Below are positions 45,412-56,772 of a DNA stretch of 64,000 nucleotides, one piece after another; positions within the stretch are counted from its first letter, which is position 1; each line of letters opens with the position of its first letter. The stretch is from Omphiscola glabra (Eukaryota; Mollusca; Gastropoda; Lymnaeidae), in contig OZ024794.1 in assembly GCA_964017045.1 (NCBI GenBank), positions 26,111,427 to 26,175,426 of the forward strand, given 5' to 3'. The position numbers and the translations under genes are program-made. The notes beneath the pieces are model-generated. The model was not told the DNA's origin and did no database searches. It worked only from the letters and a program-made list of their open reading frames with translations.

Positions 45412-47308
45412 GAAAAGACATGCGGGTATATTTGCTGTCGAGCTTCTTGTAAACACAACATGTCGGTCACCTTTCTCTACAGTGCTGGTCAGATGTCCGA
45501 GCAAACATTTCTGTACTAAAAAGGTACGCACTTAAGAATTTCATTTTTTTTCGGGTATATAATACCCTGCTTACCCATAATAGTGTCGTTTTTACTTCAC
45601 TTTGTGTCATTCGCCCCTGTTTGGTCAACTCTGCTATGTTCGTTCGGTAATTGAGACCAACAATACTTTTAACCTAGTTATATATCCAGTTAGTCTTAGA
45701 TCAACAGAAGCGTTTCAATTAACTCTAAATCATATTCATAAGACAGTGTCTTCTTTTTATCAATCGTAAAAAAAAAAAAGGGTACGAGAAATGTTAAAGA
45801 AAGGTAAAAAATAAATGTAAATGTAATGTAAAAGAAAAGTCTTACATTTGGAAGAAACCCTTAAGAAAATACAAACATAAGTGATTGCAAAAAATGACGC
45901 GGCCGTTTTTAAAGACTTTACGCCACTCATGCTCTAAGAAAAACAGAAAACACACACCTTAATTTAATTCTCAAGACTAAAGCAGTTTCCCAAAACTCAG
46001 CTCCAGAAGAATTCCTAGAGCCAGGGACATGTTTGCGGGAATTCGAACGAACTTAACAAAGACCATACAATATGAAGACAGTTTATGACCACTAAGTTAG
46101 GTAAAAATGGGGCTTTATAAAGCCAACACATAACAAAATTAGAATTTATTAAATAACTTTGAGCATTTAAAGAATTTCGAAGATGGAGTCGTATGCCTGA
46201 AATGCGCCGGCGTTGCGAAATTGAGTTGTTGTTTTTTTTACTCCGCAACTTTCTAGTTCGTCCATTAAACACCAATTTGGAGTTCTCCACTTTGTATTGT
46301 TATAGTTATTTCAACGCTATTTTAAACTCGTTTAGCGTCTCCCCATCCAACTTTAAAAGACATCTCAAGCCTCCTCGGTTTAAGTTTTGTTTGGCCACGT
46401 GACTTGCAATCTGCAGTTTAGAGCAGTAAAAAGTGCCCGATAAAAAATATATATCGAAGAGGGGAAAAAATACTTTCTTTTATTAGAACCGCCCACGGGC
46501 GATACGGAAATACGTTAGAAAGGGGAACTAACTTTGCGCTGAGTTAAACAAACAATAAATTGGTTTCCTCCCATGTGATCGAAGGGCTTAGGTTGAATAC
46601 AAATTAATCAATCGTTTTCCAGGGAAGGGGATTTTTTTTGAAGGGGGGTGGCGGTTTACAGGGGATCCCTGGGGTTGCGTCTGGGATGACTTTGCTTATG
46701 TGGTGGACTGATACTCATGGTGGTCTAATAAAATTGGCCGGCTAATACAATATGTAGGTCAAACAAAAGCGCATCTGCCTTCTGTGTTCTTTCCGTGACA
46801 TCTGCCTCAAATCGCCATCCCCCACCCCCAACAACACTTGCTAACCTTACCTACCCAGTCCTCGCTGTTTTAACTAATCTTAGAGTTACATCTTAGCCTT
46901 ATTCTATTTATTAAATTAATGTTTTTTTTTCTAATCTTTTACAATTCCTGTTAATCTCATAGGTGAATTCTTAGACTTCATGGGCCACTTCCGGGACTGA
47001 ATATGCCTTTCATTTCCTGTCACCTAAAGATCTGCACAAGCTACGTGTGTCTGTCTTACAAGCTACTTTTGTCTGTCTGTGTGTTTTTGTTTGGTTTTTT
47101 TTTTGTTTGGTTTTTTTTTTCGCTGTCAAGGGCTTCTTAGCTGAAACGTCTGCCGTTTTTTTGTATTTTCTTCCTTGAGGTTTTTCTCTTCCCTGTGTAT
47201 ATTTTATACAGTTGGCGGGTGATTCAAAGGATCGAGTGCCTAATATGGCGCACTGTTTCTTCAACGTTTCATTGCGCGTGCTTACGGCTAGCATTATTTA
47301 AGATCTAG
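45412..47308. other. Intergenic sequence, no gene recognised
   Basis: Frames at 46015-46290 (minus), 46193-46402 (plus) and 47010-47294 (minus) lack recognisable domains. A T-rich, G-interrupted tract lies at 47090-47125. Confidence 0.5.
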
Positions 47309-47460
47309 GGCGCTGAGTGCTCGAGTGGTCTAAACTGAGTCAATCCAAAGCGTGTGGCCTGGAATTCAATCCCCACCAAAGACCATGTCAAGCAAAAAAC
47401 ATCACCAGCACTCTGAATCATAGCCAGGAGATGAAGTCCCGTAGGCGGAATACATTGATA
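47309..47460 (+). mobile_element. tRNA-derived SINE-like element
   Basis: The head has gctgagtgctcgagtggtct, which resembles the A box region of serine/leucine-type tRNA genes. About 35 bp on, cctggaattcaatccccacc resembles a B box (attcaatcc). These are the two internal RNA polymerase III promoter blocks. A tRNA-unrelated body (atcaccagcactctgaatca, tagccaggagatgaagtccc) follows. Similar bodies are common in gastropod SINEs as I remember them. The tail is not clear. Confidence 0.55.
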
Positions 47461-48213
47461 CAATGATAAACTCCGACTACTCCTGCGGCGCTTCTCTTGC
47501 CAAGCTTTATCATCCACTTTCGTGGTGCTCCCTTGTGCGTGGAGAGAGACGCGATTTGCTGACTAGGGACTCAGCACTTATAAATGCTAAAATCCGAGGT
47601 CTTGCGATTTCGCCCTATACCCTCGTTCTGACGGGCGGATGCCTAGATTTACTACTCTCTCCAAACTGAACAACAACTGGAAAGATAAGCAACTTCTGGA
47701 AAGTGTGCGAAACAATTTCCAAAGATAAAATACAACCACTAAACACACAGAAATGTGTGGGGTAAAGTTGTACACGTTAGGCTTAACTTCCCCCAAGGCC
47801 ACGTATTACAGCACTCGGCGAACCCCCGTCAAACAAGATTAAGAGACGAGGATAAATAGCGAGACGGGATCATATCAAATAGCTGGTGAAGTGAGATTTA
47901 TTTTCATACAGCAGGATCAAATTTTCTTCATAAAGGGGAACACAAATTAATTAAATGATGTTAAGATCTCGTCTCGAGTCGTCCAGTGCACAGTGACTAA
48001 GATTTTCTGGGAATAGTCACCTGTGCTAACTCCACAAAAGAGTCAATCAAGACATTCTCTTTGCCATAATAATTTATAATTTTGAGACTTGAAAAAGTAG
48101 GGCTGGGGGGTAGGGTAGGGACGCGTTGTAATGAATCTTTTAGGTACGCTTAATTACGGGTTATGAATTTCATAGTTTAGAGTTAGGAGGAGTTCATTGA
48201 TGGCTGATTGATA
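47461..48213. other. Intergenic sequence
   Basis: Overlapping frames on both strands (47463-47802) have no recognisable domain. Confidence 0.5.
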
Positions 48214-48221
48214 CGCTAGAA

Positions 48222-48400
48222 CAGGCCTGCACAATTCAAAATGTAAGGCGTTATGAAAAATGTGTACGGGCCGAAAGATAATAGACCGGGGGGGGGGGGC
48301 GCTATTAAGAAAATAATAATATAAATAATATTTAGTTACTTCGCGGGTCGCCATGTGGGTGCCGGAGGGCCGCATGCGAGACGTATGTTGTGCACGCCTG
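48222..48400. mobile_element. hAT-type MITE, 179 bp, non-SPIN family
   Basis: Termini caggcctgcacaa and ttgtgcacgcctg are inverted repeats with one mismatch. The 8-bp flanks, cgctagaa (48214-48221) and cactaggg (48401-48408), share the central ctag and could be a decayed duplication. The interior includes gggccgcatgcg-type sequence typical of 'gcgggccgcatgtggcccg' hAT elements. No coding capacity. Confidence 0.7.
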
Positions 48401-48489
48401 CACTAGGGAAGTACTTTAGATGTCTTGTATTGAAATTGTTTTAAAATTTAAATTTTAACTGGAAACGATCAGAACGATTTTTAAAAAAA

Positions 48490-48668
48490 AGCAGAACACA
48501 CACAAAAAAAAACAGCACAAAAAAAACCAACAGAACACAAATAAAAGAACACAAATAAAAGAACACAAATAAAAGAACACAAATAAAAGAACACAAATAA
48601 GAGAACACAAATAAGAGAACACAAAAAAAACAGAACAAAAAAACAGAACGCAAAAAAAACAACAGAAA
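48490..48668. repeat. 14-bp minisatellite (gaacacaaataaaa)
   Basis: About 12 copies with A-run length variation. The minus strand reads FYLCSFICVLLFVF-like hydrophobic peptides, which could be mistaken for membrane proteins. The 14-bp period makes this an artefact. Confidence 0.88.
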
Positions 48669-50805
48669 ACATACTTCAGATGTGTTGTTTTAAATGTCTT
48701 AAAATTAATATAAAAAACATATTTTTAAGAAAATATTCTTGGAAATAAATCTATACCAGCATTTTATAACATTTAATTCTCTGAATTGTACTCATCGTTA
48801 TATATGTAATATTGAATACTTAGATCTGCGTAATTCATTATGACCACATTTATTCAAATAGCGTATGAAGGAAGAATTCTTTTCTTTTTTTTTAATGTGA
48901 ATGAAATATGTGGAAAAGAGAGATGGTCGGCTCTTAACGTTTATCGTTGTAAGGAAATGTTATGATATATATGTCAGATGGCCGTCAAGGGAGGCAATGG
49001 TTTGAAATGTGAGGAGGGGAAATTTCATAATAGAATACATTGCTTCATGAAATGACTCATTCAGACAATAAAAAGCTCCCCGTTTATGACGTTCCTGGAA
49101 GGAATACAGGGGGCGGGGTTTGTGGGGTGGGAATTGCCCACCAAACAGAGAGGCCAAGGGAAGACAATCAATGATAGCTTCGTGTCCGATATACGGCTTC
49201 CAAAACCAATATTTCAGCATTATTTTCCATTTTCTTGCGACGGGCCGTCAGGTCATTCTAACTTGTATGATGCAATAAGTGTGTCAATGGTATGAGATCA
49301 TTTTTCTGAAAACTTCGGTTTTTTTATCTTATTTTTGTGATGCAACCACAGGTGTGCCATATACGGGGCCTTAAGCGAGAATTCCGCCCCAATTGGAACA
49401 TTTTTTTTTGGGGTAGTGGAGCATTGGAATTTTCGCCCTCACTCCATATATTATATGTGGTTATCCATGATGTACGTTCTTGGAAGATTTTCTCTCTACT
49501 CGCATTTCTATCTTGTGGAGCGTAATTGTTTTGTTGACACACGTGACACTTTCGTACGGTCAATTTAGTCTTTCTCCTGCTAACCTGAAAGATCGCCAGA
49601 GTTGATGACACATGGTTACAGCTCCATTAAGCTGGCTCGAGGGAAAGGGTGTGTGGGGTTTTGTTTAGTGAGGGGTGGGGAAATATTAAAAGGTGATTAA
49701 TTACTTTTATTCCTGGGTAAAGATTTAAATCATTTTAGCCGGGATTTTGTAAGCATTTATGTTGTTATATATATATATTTATTTATGTATTTATTTATAG
49801 ATATATATAAACTTTCTTAAAATTCTTTCAAAAATAAATTAAGTATCTTCTAAACTCAATTAAAATCCTTTGGCTTCATAGAGTGCCTTGCCACCATTCT
49901 CTACAGACTTTCTTTGCGTAATGAGTTTTAGAAAGTGTGCGAGAATTATCTTCTTATTTTAAGTGCTCTTTAACTCATCTTGGAAAGAAAGTATTTATTA
50001 AATATATATATATTGTTATGTATTGTGCTTTTCTTTAGGGAGGTATGGCAAAATCATGGAGCACCCCTGGTGTCACTAACATTTTCTACTCCCCTGGATA
50101 GAACAAGAATGTTTGACGTGTTTGCTTTTAAAAATGCCTCACCTACAAGACACGAGTAAGAAACGATGCAGTTATTATTAACTACCATTTAAAATGAATA
50201 AATTGCCCTCATCTACTGGGTCTTACGGTAATAAACGACAACTTTAAATCGTCAGACGTAATAAGAAGTAAAAACTAGATGGAAGATAACAAGCTCAATC
50301 TATGTATCTAGCTGAACATTTAATACTCTGCTACATGGAGGATAACAAGCTCAAAAAAATATTATGAAAAGCTAAACATAATTAACCATTCAAGTTGTGT
50401 CGGCTGGGGAATGGCAAAGTTTCAATTATTCATATCGAAAGAGAGAAAAATGTTCTGCCAGTTTTCTTTGGCGTGAAAAGCATGGGAACTAATTTTCGGT
50501 GGCCTTGACATGTCGCGGGTTGTAATCACGTTAAATCTCTGGTAAATTTAAGAGTACGACCTTGCACTTGCAATGCTGCACTGAAGTGGACAGTGTAAAC
50601 TTACTATCTAGTGGTTCATGTTGGAGTCTGTGATGTTGCCCGACGTTGAATCCATTGTGGCTACTGCAAACTTAAAATTAGATGGTTATTGTTCATTGGA
50701 AGTCTGTGTACTTCTTGTTGCCAACATAACCTTTTGTCAAGGAAGATCATTATGAAAATAAAAATCTTTAATAAAAAAAAAAAAAGTACCGGCGGCAATA
50801 TCCTC
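48669..50805. other. Intergenic sequence, no gene recognised
   Basis: Overlapping frames (48960-49295, 49324-49611) show no recognisable domain. (TA)-rich stretch at 49770-49810. Confidence 0.5.
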
Positions 50806-50814
50806 CGCATTACT

Positions 50815-51235
50815 GAGGGGTGGGCAGCATATAGTCCGCGGGCCACGTGTGGGCCGCTGAAACGCTCAATCCGGCCAGCAAGGCCATTCGGGAACTGGAT
50901 TTAATGTTCAGTCAAAATTACAAATTGTGAACGGTGATCTGTAAAATAACTTTTAAACTTAATAATAATAATCAAAGTGCTTTAACGTCTCACTGTAATA
51001 ATAGTATCATTGCAAAAGTAAGACATGAATCTACTTGCTATTTCCTAACAGTGAGTTCGGGGTGAACCAGCAAAGCCAATTGTCAAAGATGGATATTAAA
51101 AGTGGTCTACTGTCTGAAAATTTGGCAATTTCATCGTATCACTTTAGAGCACCTAGCTCAGTTTTGACCAACCCGCGGCCTAAGGCCCGCATGAGGCCCG
51201 CGAGCTGATTTAAATGGCCAGCCACAACTTAATGA
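50815..51235. mobile_element. Decayed hAT-like end fragments
   Basis: aggggtgggcagcatatagt then ccgcgggccacgtgtgggcc (50816-50855), and accaacccgcggcctaaggc then ccgcatgaggcccgcgagct (51167-51208), both resemble the GC-rich ends of 'ggggtgggcaaac...gcgggccgcatgcggcccgcgagctg' type hAT elements. Both appear to be left-type ends, so this may be two truncated copies. No duplication identified. Confidence 0.45.
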
Positions 51236-51610
51236 TGTGTCTACAAAATGAAAACATTATACGACAAAAACACTTTCAAACCACATGCGTTGATTTAGCA
51301 TTGTTGGGAAATCACGTGAGCGTACGGGAAATGTTGTAACATGGAAATAAAGAGGGGGGGGGGATACCACAAACAGCCAATGATTGCGGTGGCTCGACAG
51401 GTACCATTAATTTATATTAAGCACATCAGCAGAGAGACCATGTGGGATCCTGGGTGACACAAAATCGGATAATCTATTCTCCTTTTTACTATGGCTTGTA
51501 CAATTTGATTGTGAAAGTTATTTTATTTTATTTTAAAATAATTAAAACTTTAATTTTTTTATTTTTAAATTCATCTTATATTTTTGTTTTCTGTCTTTCT
51601 TTCTGTCCGT
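51236..51610. other. Intergenic sequence
   Basis: G-run at 51353-51362. No gene recognised. Confidence 0.5.
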
Positions 51611-51614
51611 CAAG

Positions 51615-51672
51615 CATATTCAAGCTATTTAACCTATTCAACCTATTTAACCTATTCAACCTATGTAACCTA
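51615..51672. repeat. ~10-bp repeat (ttcaacctat)
   Basis: About six copies of ttcaacctat/ttaacctat/tgtaacctat. Confidence 0.75.
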
Positions 51673-52140
51673 TTAAACTATGTACCGCTAAAATGTAAGA
51701 TTAAGATTCATCAAGCAGTATCTTTCCATACTTTGGTGACTAATAAACACATTGTCCTGTCCTATCTATCTTACTGTAAAACGTCTAACACAGCGATCGG
51801 CACTGTCCAATACCTTGGAACCCCATCCGGTGATCTTTATAGCCTCCTCCATAACACTTTTCACTCCTCTATAACCCCTTTTTTCCCTCCTCTATAACCC
51901 ATCCCCCAGTCCTATGTTCTGAGCTATCCACCTTGCTCCCAGTGTAACTCTGTTACAGCTCATTTAGTATGACGAGTTTCATGTAATGAGATCAGCATTG
52001 ATTTCTTCTGGAGGGTTTCAGAGTTTGCCTTTTGGGGAGGGGGGTGTTGGACGGGTGGGGGGGATGATATCCCACAAAATAACACCAGCCTGACATTTCA
52101 CGTGTGACATGATTTCTAGCATGTTGTCAGTCATCCAACA
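51673..52140. other. Intergenic sequence
   Basis: A C/T-rich patch (ctcctctataacccc, repeated) at 51845-51905. No gene recognised. Confidence 0.45.
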
Positions 52141-52145
52141 TTTTC

Positions 52146-52290
52146 AGACGGTAGAGGCAGGCACTTTGACGGGGTGGCAGAGGCGGGCACTTTGGCGGGG
52201 TGGCAGAGGCGGGCACTTTGACGGGGTGGCAGAGGCGGGCACTTTGACGGGGTGGCAGAGGCGGGCACTTTGACGGGATGGCATAGCCGG
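52146..52290. repeat. 26-bp minisatellite, about 5 copies
   Basis: Unit gaggcgggcactttgacggg gtggca. The last copies diverge (ggcatagccgggcatac). Minus frames 52127-52555 and 52144-52356 read a 26-residue cycle (three units per 78 bp), characteristic of a repeat whose length is not a multiple of three. Confidence 0.9.
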
Positions 52291-52714
52291 GCATACTTGA
52301 GCTGCCACAAAATGCCAAAGCCGTTTCAACTCCTCTTTCGATAATTTCTCTGTCACATGATGAAGGATGGAAAAAGGGGGTGGGTGTCGGGCTGGTTGCC
52401 ATGGTCTCAGCGTCGTGTAGATTCGTTAGAAATCGAATGTCTCTTTGAAAAGTCCGAATGGCCGTTGGTGTCAAAAACATGTATTGAATGAGTACCGTGA
52501 CTAAGAACCAATCCTTGCGTCTTAATGTCTCAGGGGTAAAAACATGTTTCCCCAAAGCGTAAATGAGAATGCATATTTTTTTATTACCCCCTCTTGAATC
52601 CGCCCATGCCTAGTAACAATAATTTGTGAACTTGATTATTTTCCATTAATTTTCATTTCCCTTTTCTGTCTCTAACTCCTTCTCATATCTTTTTTATCTC
52701 CCTCCCTCTCTCTC

Positions 52715-52749
<35 letters not shown>

Positions 52750-53229
52750 ATCAAACATTAGTTCTCAGATCTCTTACACAAACAATTATATTTATTTTTC
52801 TCAGTACACTGAACTTTTCATATTTTATCTTCTGTCCCCAGGTTATGCACATTGTGACTTGTTTTTCAAGTGAATGAGTAAAATTGGTGAATTGTTTCAT
52901 CTTGATTTGTTCCCCATTTCTAGCTTTCTTTCCCCTACCATATCACCCCACCTCCCATACCGTGATTATTGTACGTTTGAAGTTATTTTATCCCTCTCCC
53001 TCTCTCTCTCGTTCCATCTGTAACTCAGCCATCTGCCTGCCGCCCCCCCCCCCCCCCCCCCGTAAAGTTGCGATTGTCAAAGGTAAAAAGGTCAACATAA
53101 CAGAACCGGAAGGATGCAGAACACATGCAAGGTAAAACCCCCGAGTCTGTCCAGTGCAGGATGTGCTGTTCTCTTCAGGGAAGATTCTTTCTGAAAATGG
53201 TGTAACTATGCACGCTGCTTAGGCTAGAA
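52291..53229. other. Intergenic sequence
   Basis: (CT)n at about 52700-52750 and C-run at 53042-53060. The non-repeat half of the minus frame ending at 52555 is unrecognised. Confidence 0.5.
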
Positions 53230-53428
53230 CAGCGGTTCTCAACCTGTGGGGGTCGCGACCCCTTTGGTGGTCAAACGACTCTTTCACAGGGGTCGCCTAA
53301 GACCCTCTGAAAACACATATACTCTACAGTTATGAAGTAGCAACGAAAATAATTGTGTGGTTGGGGGTCGTCACAACAAGAGGAACTGTATTAATGGGTC
53401 GCGGCTTTAGAAAGGTTGAGAACCACTG
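53230..53428 (-). mobile_element. SPIN-like hAT MITE, copy 5 (reverse)
   Basis: 199 bp, cagcggttctcaacctgtgg to ggttgagaaccactg, in the opposite orientation to copies 1-4. Flanks are ggctagaa (53222-53229) and ggctagac (53429-53436). Interior caggggtcgcctaagaccct, gaaaacacatatactctaca and gttatgaagtagcaacgaaa are the reverse complement of the other copies' signature. Confidence 0.92.
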
Positions 53429-53559
53429 GGCTAGACCTACAGTTATCATCTCTGAGGTAAAAATCAAAACAAAGATTTCTTAAGATCACACTTCGGTGGC
53501 GTTACGACCTTTTCTTATTACCTAAAACTATTTAAACTCCAAACAACGTAGTCCGTAGC

Positions 53560-53700
53560 AAAGTAGTCGAGTAGTCTGAGATCGGAGTAGCGTATTCGAG
53601 ATCATGAATTCTAATCCAGGCTAGACACATATGTCAGTTTGATACAACCCAATAATTATTGTATGAAGTAAATCACTTGGCAATTTAATAGGCAGAAATC
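53560..53700 (+). mobile_element. Possible SINE-like element with tRNA-type boxes
   Basis: aagtagtcgagtagtctgag followed about 30 bp later by gaattctaatccaggctaga resembles decayed A and B boxes and parallels the layout of the SINE at 47309-47460. No tail or duplication found. Confidence 0.35.
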
Positions 53701-53812
53701 GAAATAAGGTAACTGTAATTTTATTTCCCCGAAGGTGGAGGCGGCTGATCTCTTAAAGTACTCGCGCCTTATTTCTTAAGGTCCTGTTGGCTGATTTCTT
53801 AAGGTTCTAGCG

Positions 53813-54002
53813 TAGCGGTTCTCAACCTGTGGGCCACGACCGCTTTGGCGGGGTCGCACAACCCATTCGCCTATGACCAACTGAAAACACATACACTCTA
53901 CGGTTATAAAGCGTGAACGACAATAGTTTTGTGGTTGGGGGTCGTCACAAAATGAGAAACTGTATTAAAGGGTCGCGGAATTAGAAAGGTTGAGAACCAC
54001 TG
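53813..54002 (-). mobile_element. SPIN-like hAT MITE, copy 6 (reverse)
   Basis: 190 bp, (t)agcggttctcaacctgtggg to ggttgagaaccactg, flanked by a perfect 8-bp duplication ttctagcg (53805-53812 and 54003-54010). Only 384 bp separate it from copy 5, in the same orientation. Both carry distinct duplications, so they are independent insertions and not a tandem copy. Confidence 0.92.
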
Positions 54003-54010
54003 TTCTAGCG

Positions 54011-54600
54011 GCTTATTTCCTAAGATCCTAGCGGTTTCTCTCTTAAAGTCTAGGCGCCTTACATAATGTTCACCAACCCACAACGCGATGTTGTCTACTG
54101 CGAACATTCCCCAGACGGAAATATGACGCACAAATTTTTTTATAATTTTTTTTTTGGATCCAATCAGATTTAAGCGTAATTTATAGGAAATCTAGTGTAA
54201 ATATTTGATTGTTTTTTTTTCCTCTGGGTATTCCAGAATATTCTCAGTTTCTCTGTTAGCGAGGCAGCAGGGGGCCCCGTTGAATTGATCATATTAAATA
54301 ACGATGTCTAAATTAATATTATTGAGTAATGCAAGGATAAAGAGAGCATCACAGAAGGATAAAGATAAGGATAAATGGGGCTGGTTGGTTGGGGGGGGGG
54401 AAAGGAGTGGTGAGTAGCGGGAGAGAGCTCGTTTCTGTTCTGTAGCCCGGAGGAAAGACATGATGCGGCGCAGATTTTGATTGGCTTACCCGAAGTATAA
54501 TTTATTTGTTGTTGTTAGGGCTCTTTGTTTATTCCTGCGTAAATGCAATTTCTAAGACATCAATGTTGGTGTTGTATTTCGATTAAATATATTGGAATCA
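54011..54600. other. Intergenic sequence
   Basis: No gene recognised. G-run at 54391-54400. Confidence 0.5.
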
Positions 54601-54602
54601 TC

Positions 54603-54690
54603 GGGAGAAGGCGTTGGGGAGTGAGAGAGGGAGATAGAGAGGGAGATAAAGAGGGATATGGAGAGGGAGATAGAGAGGGAGATAGAGAAT
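54603..54690. repeat. ~12-bp purine repeat (gagagggagata)
   Basis: About seven copies of gagagggagata and near variants. Confidence 0.85.
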
Positions 54691-54761
54691 ATTGACATAA
54701 ACTATATGACATATTTGAAGCATTTGAATAAAAAATTAAAGTATTGAGATGCATAAAGCTC

Positions 54762-54890
54762 AAAGTTAGTGGAATATAATGATCTAGTTAGAAGTTAGTG
54801 AAATATAATTATTTAGTTTGAAGTTAGTGGAGTATCATGATCTAGTTTTAAGTTAGTGGAATATAATGATCTAGTTTGAAGTTAGCGGAT
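54762..54890. repeat. ~30-bp minisatellite (aagttagtggaatataatga tctagtttg)
   Basis: Four to five diverged copies of a unit of about 30 bp. Confidence 0.8.
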
Positions 54891-55060
54891 ATTAGTAAAA
54901 TGGCCAATTAAATAAAAGTCCTCCATATTTCCAGCTTTTGACTTGATTGGAGTGGGGAATACGCTAAATAAAATATTTAAAATACCCACCATAAACTTTT
55001 TTTTTTTTTTAAAGAAGTAAAAAGACACCGTGACTTTAGACCTTTCCATACAAGACCTAT
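54891..55060. other. Short intergenic spacer
   Basis: T-run at 54999-55010; no feature recognised. Confidence 0.5.
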
Positions 55061-55062
55061 TG

Positions 55063-55390
55063 ATGGTGTAGATACTAGATATTACAAGACCTATTGATGG
55101 TGTAGATACTAGATATTACAAGACCTATTGATGGTGTAGATACTAGATATTACAAGACCTATTGATGGTGTAGATACTAGATATTACAAGACCTATTGAT
55201 GGTGTAGATACTAGATATTACAAGACCTAGTTATGGCGTAGCTACTAGGATACTGCAAGACCTATTGGTAACGTAGCTACTAGATATTACAAGACCTAGA
55301 CTGGTTATGGCGTAGCTATTAGGATATTGCAAGACCTATTGGTAACGTGGCTACTAGATATTACAAGACCTACTGATGGCGTAACGAGAG
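55063..55390. repeat. 34-bp minisatellite, about 9-10 copies
   Basis: Unit attacaagacctattgatgg tgtagatactagat. The first five units are almost identical. The next five are diverged (ggcgtagctactagga, ggtaacgtagctactaga) and alternate in pairs, suggesting an older two-unit period. Confidence 0.9.
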
Positions 55391-55640
55391 CCACTAGATA
55401 TTTCCTATATAGATTCCAATATCGATTGAAACGCTGGCTGCCGAATCCGGCTGTACTCTTGACTCAATCTTTTCATCTTGGTGTTTCATTTGTCTCGTGA
55501 TGTGAGGTTAGATTGAACTCCATGTTTGAGGAGGAAATGTGTGTGTGTGGGGGGGGGAGGGGGGGCATTTAAACTGGGTTTTATGGCATGGGGCAGGGGG
55601 TTGACTTAGACTTTGTGTGTAATGAGTTGTGCGGTGGGCT

Positions 55641-55681
<41 letters not shown>

Positions 55682-55810
55682 GTTGGGAGGCGATGTGTTT
55701 CTGCCTAAAATAAGAGGAATTAAGTCGAGGTTAGGGTGGGTGGGGGGTTGTGGTGTGCTGACGTCATTGGTCTTGCGCGTCTGAGAGCCTCGGGGCATAG
55801 CATTCATTGA
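55391..55810. other. Intergenic sequence with (GT)n/(GA)n tract
   Basis: (GT)n then (GA)n at 55641-55682; G-run at 55551-55565. No gene recognised. Confidence 0.55.
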
Positions 55811-56188
55811 TTGACAGTAACTGCATTATTGGATTGGTGGAACATTTACGTACAACAACGGAGCTCCAGGGGTGAGACACACGGAACAGCGACAGGGGAT
55901 GTAGCCATGCTCGTCCGGCCGGTCAGGGAAGACGTGGGCGAGGTTCAAGACTCTGGACAAGACTCTGGACAAGACTCTGGACAAGACTCTGGACAAGACT
56001 CTGGACAAGACTCTGGACAAGACTCTGGACAAGACTCTGGACAAGACCCAGTTAAGTTAAGTTTTGAGGGACATATTCCATTGCATTGCAAAGCAGCGTA
56101 TGTTGATTTTTTTTTTCAAATGGGGGTAGAAATCGATCTAAAGGATTATGTCAGTTTGACTCACGGGATCATTTCTTTTAATGGTTAA
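55811..56188 (+). CDS. Doubtful open frame with eight DSGQ repeats
   Basis: 125-codon frame: a non-repetitive N-terminal part (MTVTALLDWWNIYVQQRSSR then GETHGTATGDVAMLVRPVRE and DVGEVQ, residues 1-46), then eight copies of DSGQ (about 47-78), then a non-repetitive C-terminal part (VKLSFEGHIPLHCKAAYVDF and onward). Unlike most repeat-derived frames in this window it extends well past the repeat on both sides and has a natural stop. There is no signal peptide, transmembrane segment or domain I recognise. The repeat (12 bp) is divisible by three, so the frame could be open by chance. The minus strand is also open here (RVLS repeats). I give it a low probability of being a gene. Confidence 0.2.
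   Translation: MTVTALLDWWNIYVQQRSSRGETHGTATGDVAMLVRPVREDVGEVQDSGQDSGQDSGQDSGQDSGQDSGQDSGQDSGQDPVKLSFEGHIPLHCKAAYVDFFFQMGVEIDLKDYVSLTHGIISFNG
55948..56047. repeat. 12-bp minisatellite (gactctggacaa), eight perfect copies
   Basis: Eight identical units with no substitutions, implying a recent expansion. Confidence 0.95.
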
Positions 56189-56566
56189 ACATTACTTCCA
56201 CGGCAATACGAATGTACCATCTCTCAAATGTCATGTCAGCTCAAATGTCATGTCAGCTCAATGTCCTAAGCAGGGGAAGTAATGCACAGGATAACCTGCG
56301 CTGTTTGTATTTTTTGTTTGTAATAAAGCTAAAACGTGAGCGCTTGTTGTAGTTATTTAGTTTTATCTTGATTTTGAATCCTCCATTTTCTAGTTTATCA
56401 ATTGTGCAATTCAATTTTTTAGCTTTAGACGACTGTTGGGGGAGCATTTGCGGCGGTTTTTATTTCGAAACTTATGACCTTCTCGATAACGGTAGGAGCT
56501 TTTTTTTTTTTTTGTAATCCTTTAATTAACACGCTATATGTCATTTCTATGTTAACCCGCTCAATC
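56189..56566. other. Intergenic sequence
   Basis: T-run at 56501-56512; short direct duplication of ctcaaatgtcatgtcag at 56222-56256. No gene recognised. Confidence 0.5.
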
Positions 56567-56574
56567 TTCTATAT

Positions 56575-56772
56575 CAGTGGTTCTCAACCTTTCCGAGGCC
56601 GCGACCCCTTAATACAGTTCATCCTGTTGTGGTGACCGCCCCCGCCCCCAAAACATATAATTATTTTCGTTGCTACTTTATAAATATGTGTTTTCCGATT
56701 GTCTTAGGCGACCCCTTTGTAAAGATCGTTCGACCCCTATAGGGGTCGCTACCCACAGGTTGGGAACCGCTG
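56575..56772 (+). mobile_element. SPIN-like hAT MITE, copy 7
   Basis: 198 bp, cagtggttctcaacctttcc to ggttgggaaccgctg, flanked by the perfect 8-bp duplication ttctatat (56567-56574 and 56773-56780). The interior has a small C-rich expansion (ccgcccccgccccc) and a deletion in the cttcataactgtagagtat region. Confidence 0.92.

Noticed and set aside
47309..47460. Functional tRNA gene
   Set aside because: The A- and B-box-like blocks are present, but the arms do not fold into a cloverleaf by eye and the body continues as SINE-like sequence.
48441..48672. Small hydrophobic membrane protein (minus strand)
   Set aside because: The Phe/Leu/Val/Cys stretch is the 14-bp gaacacaaataaaa repeat read backwards; two frames give equally hydrophobic products.
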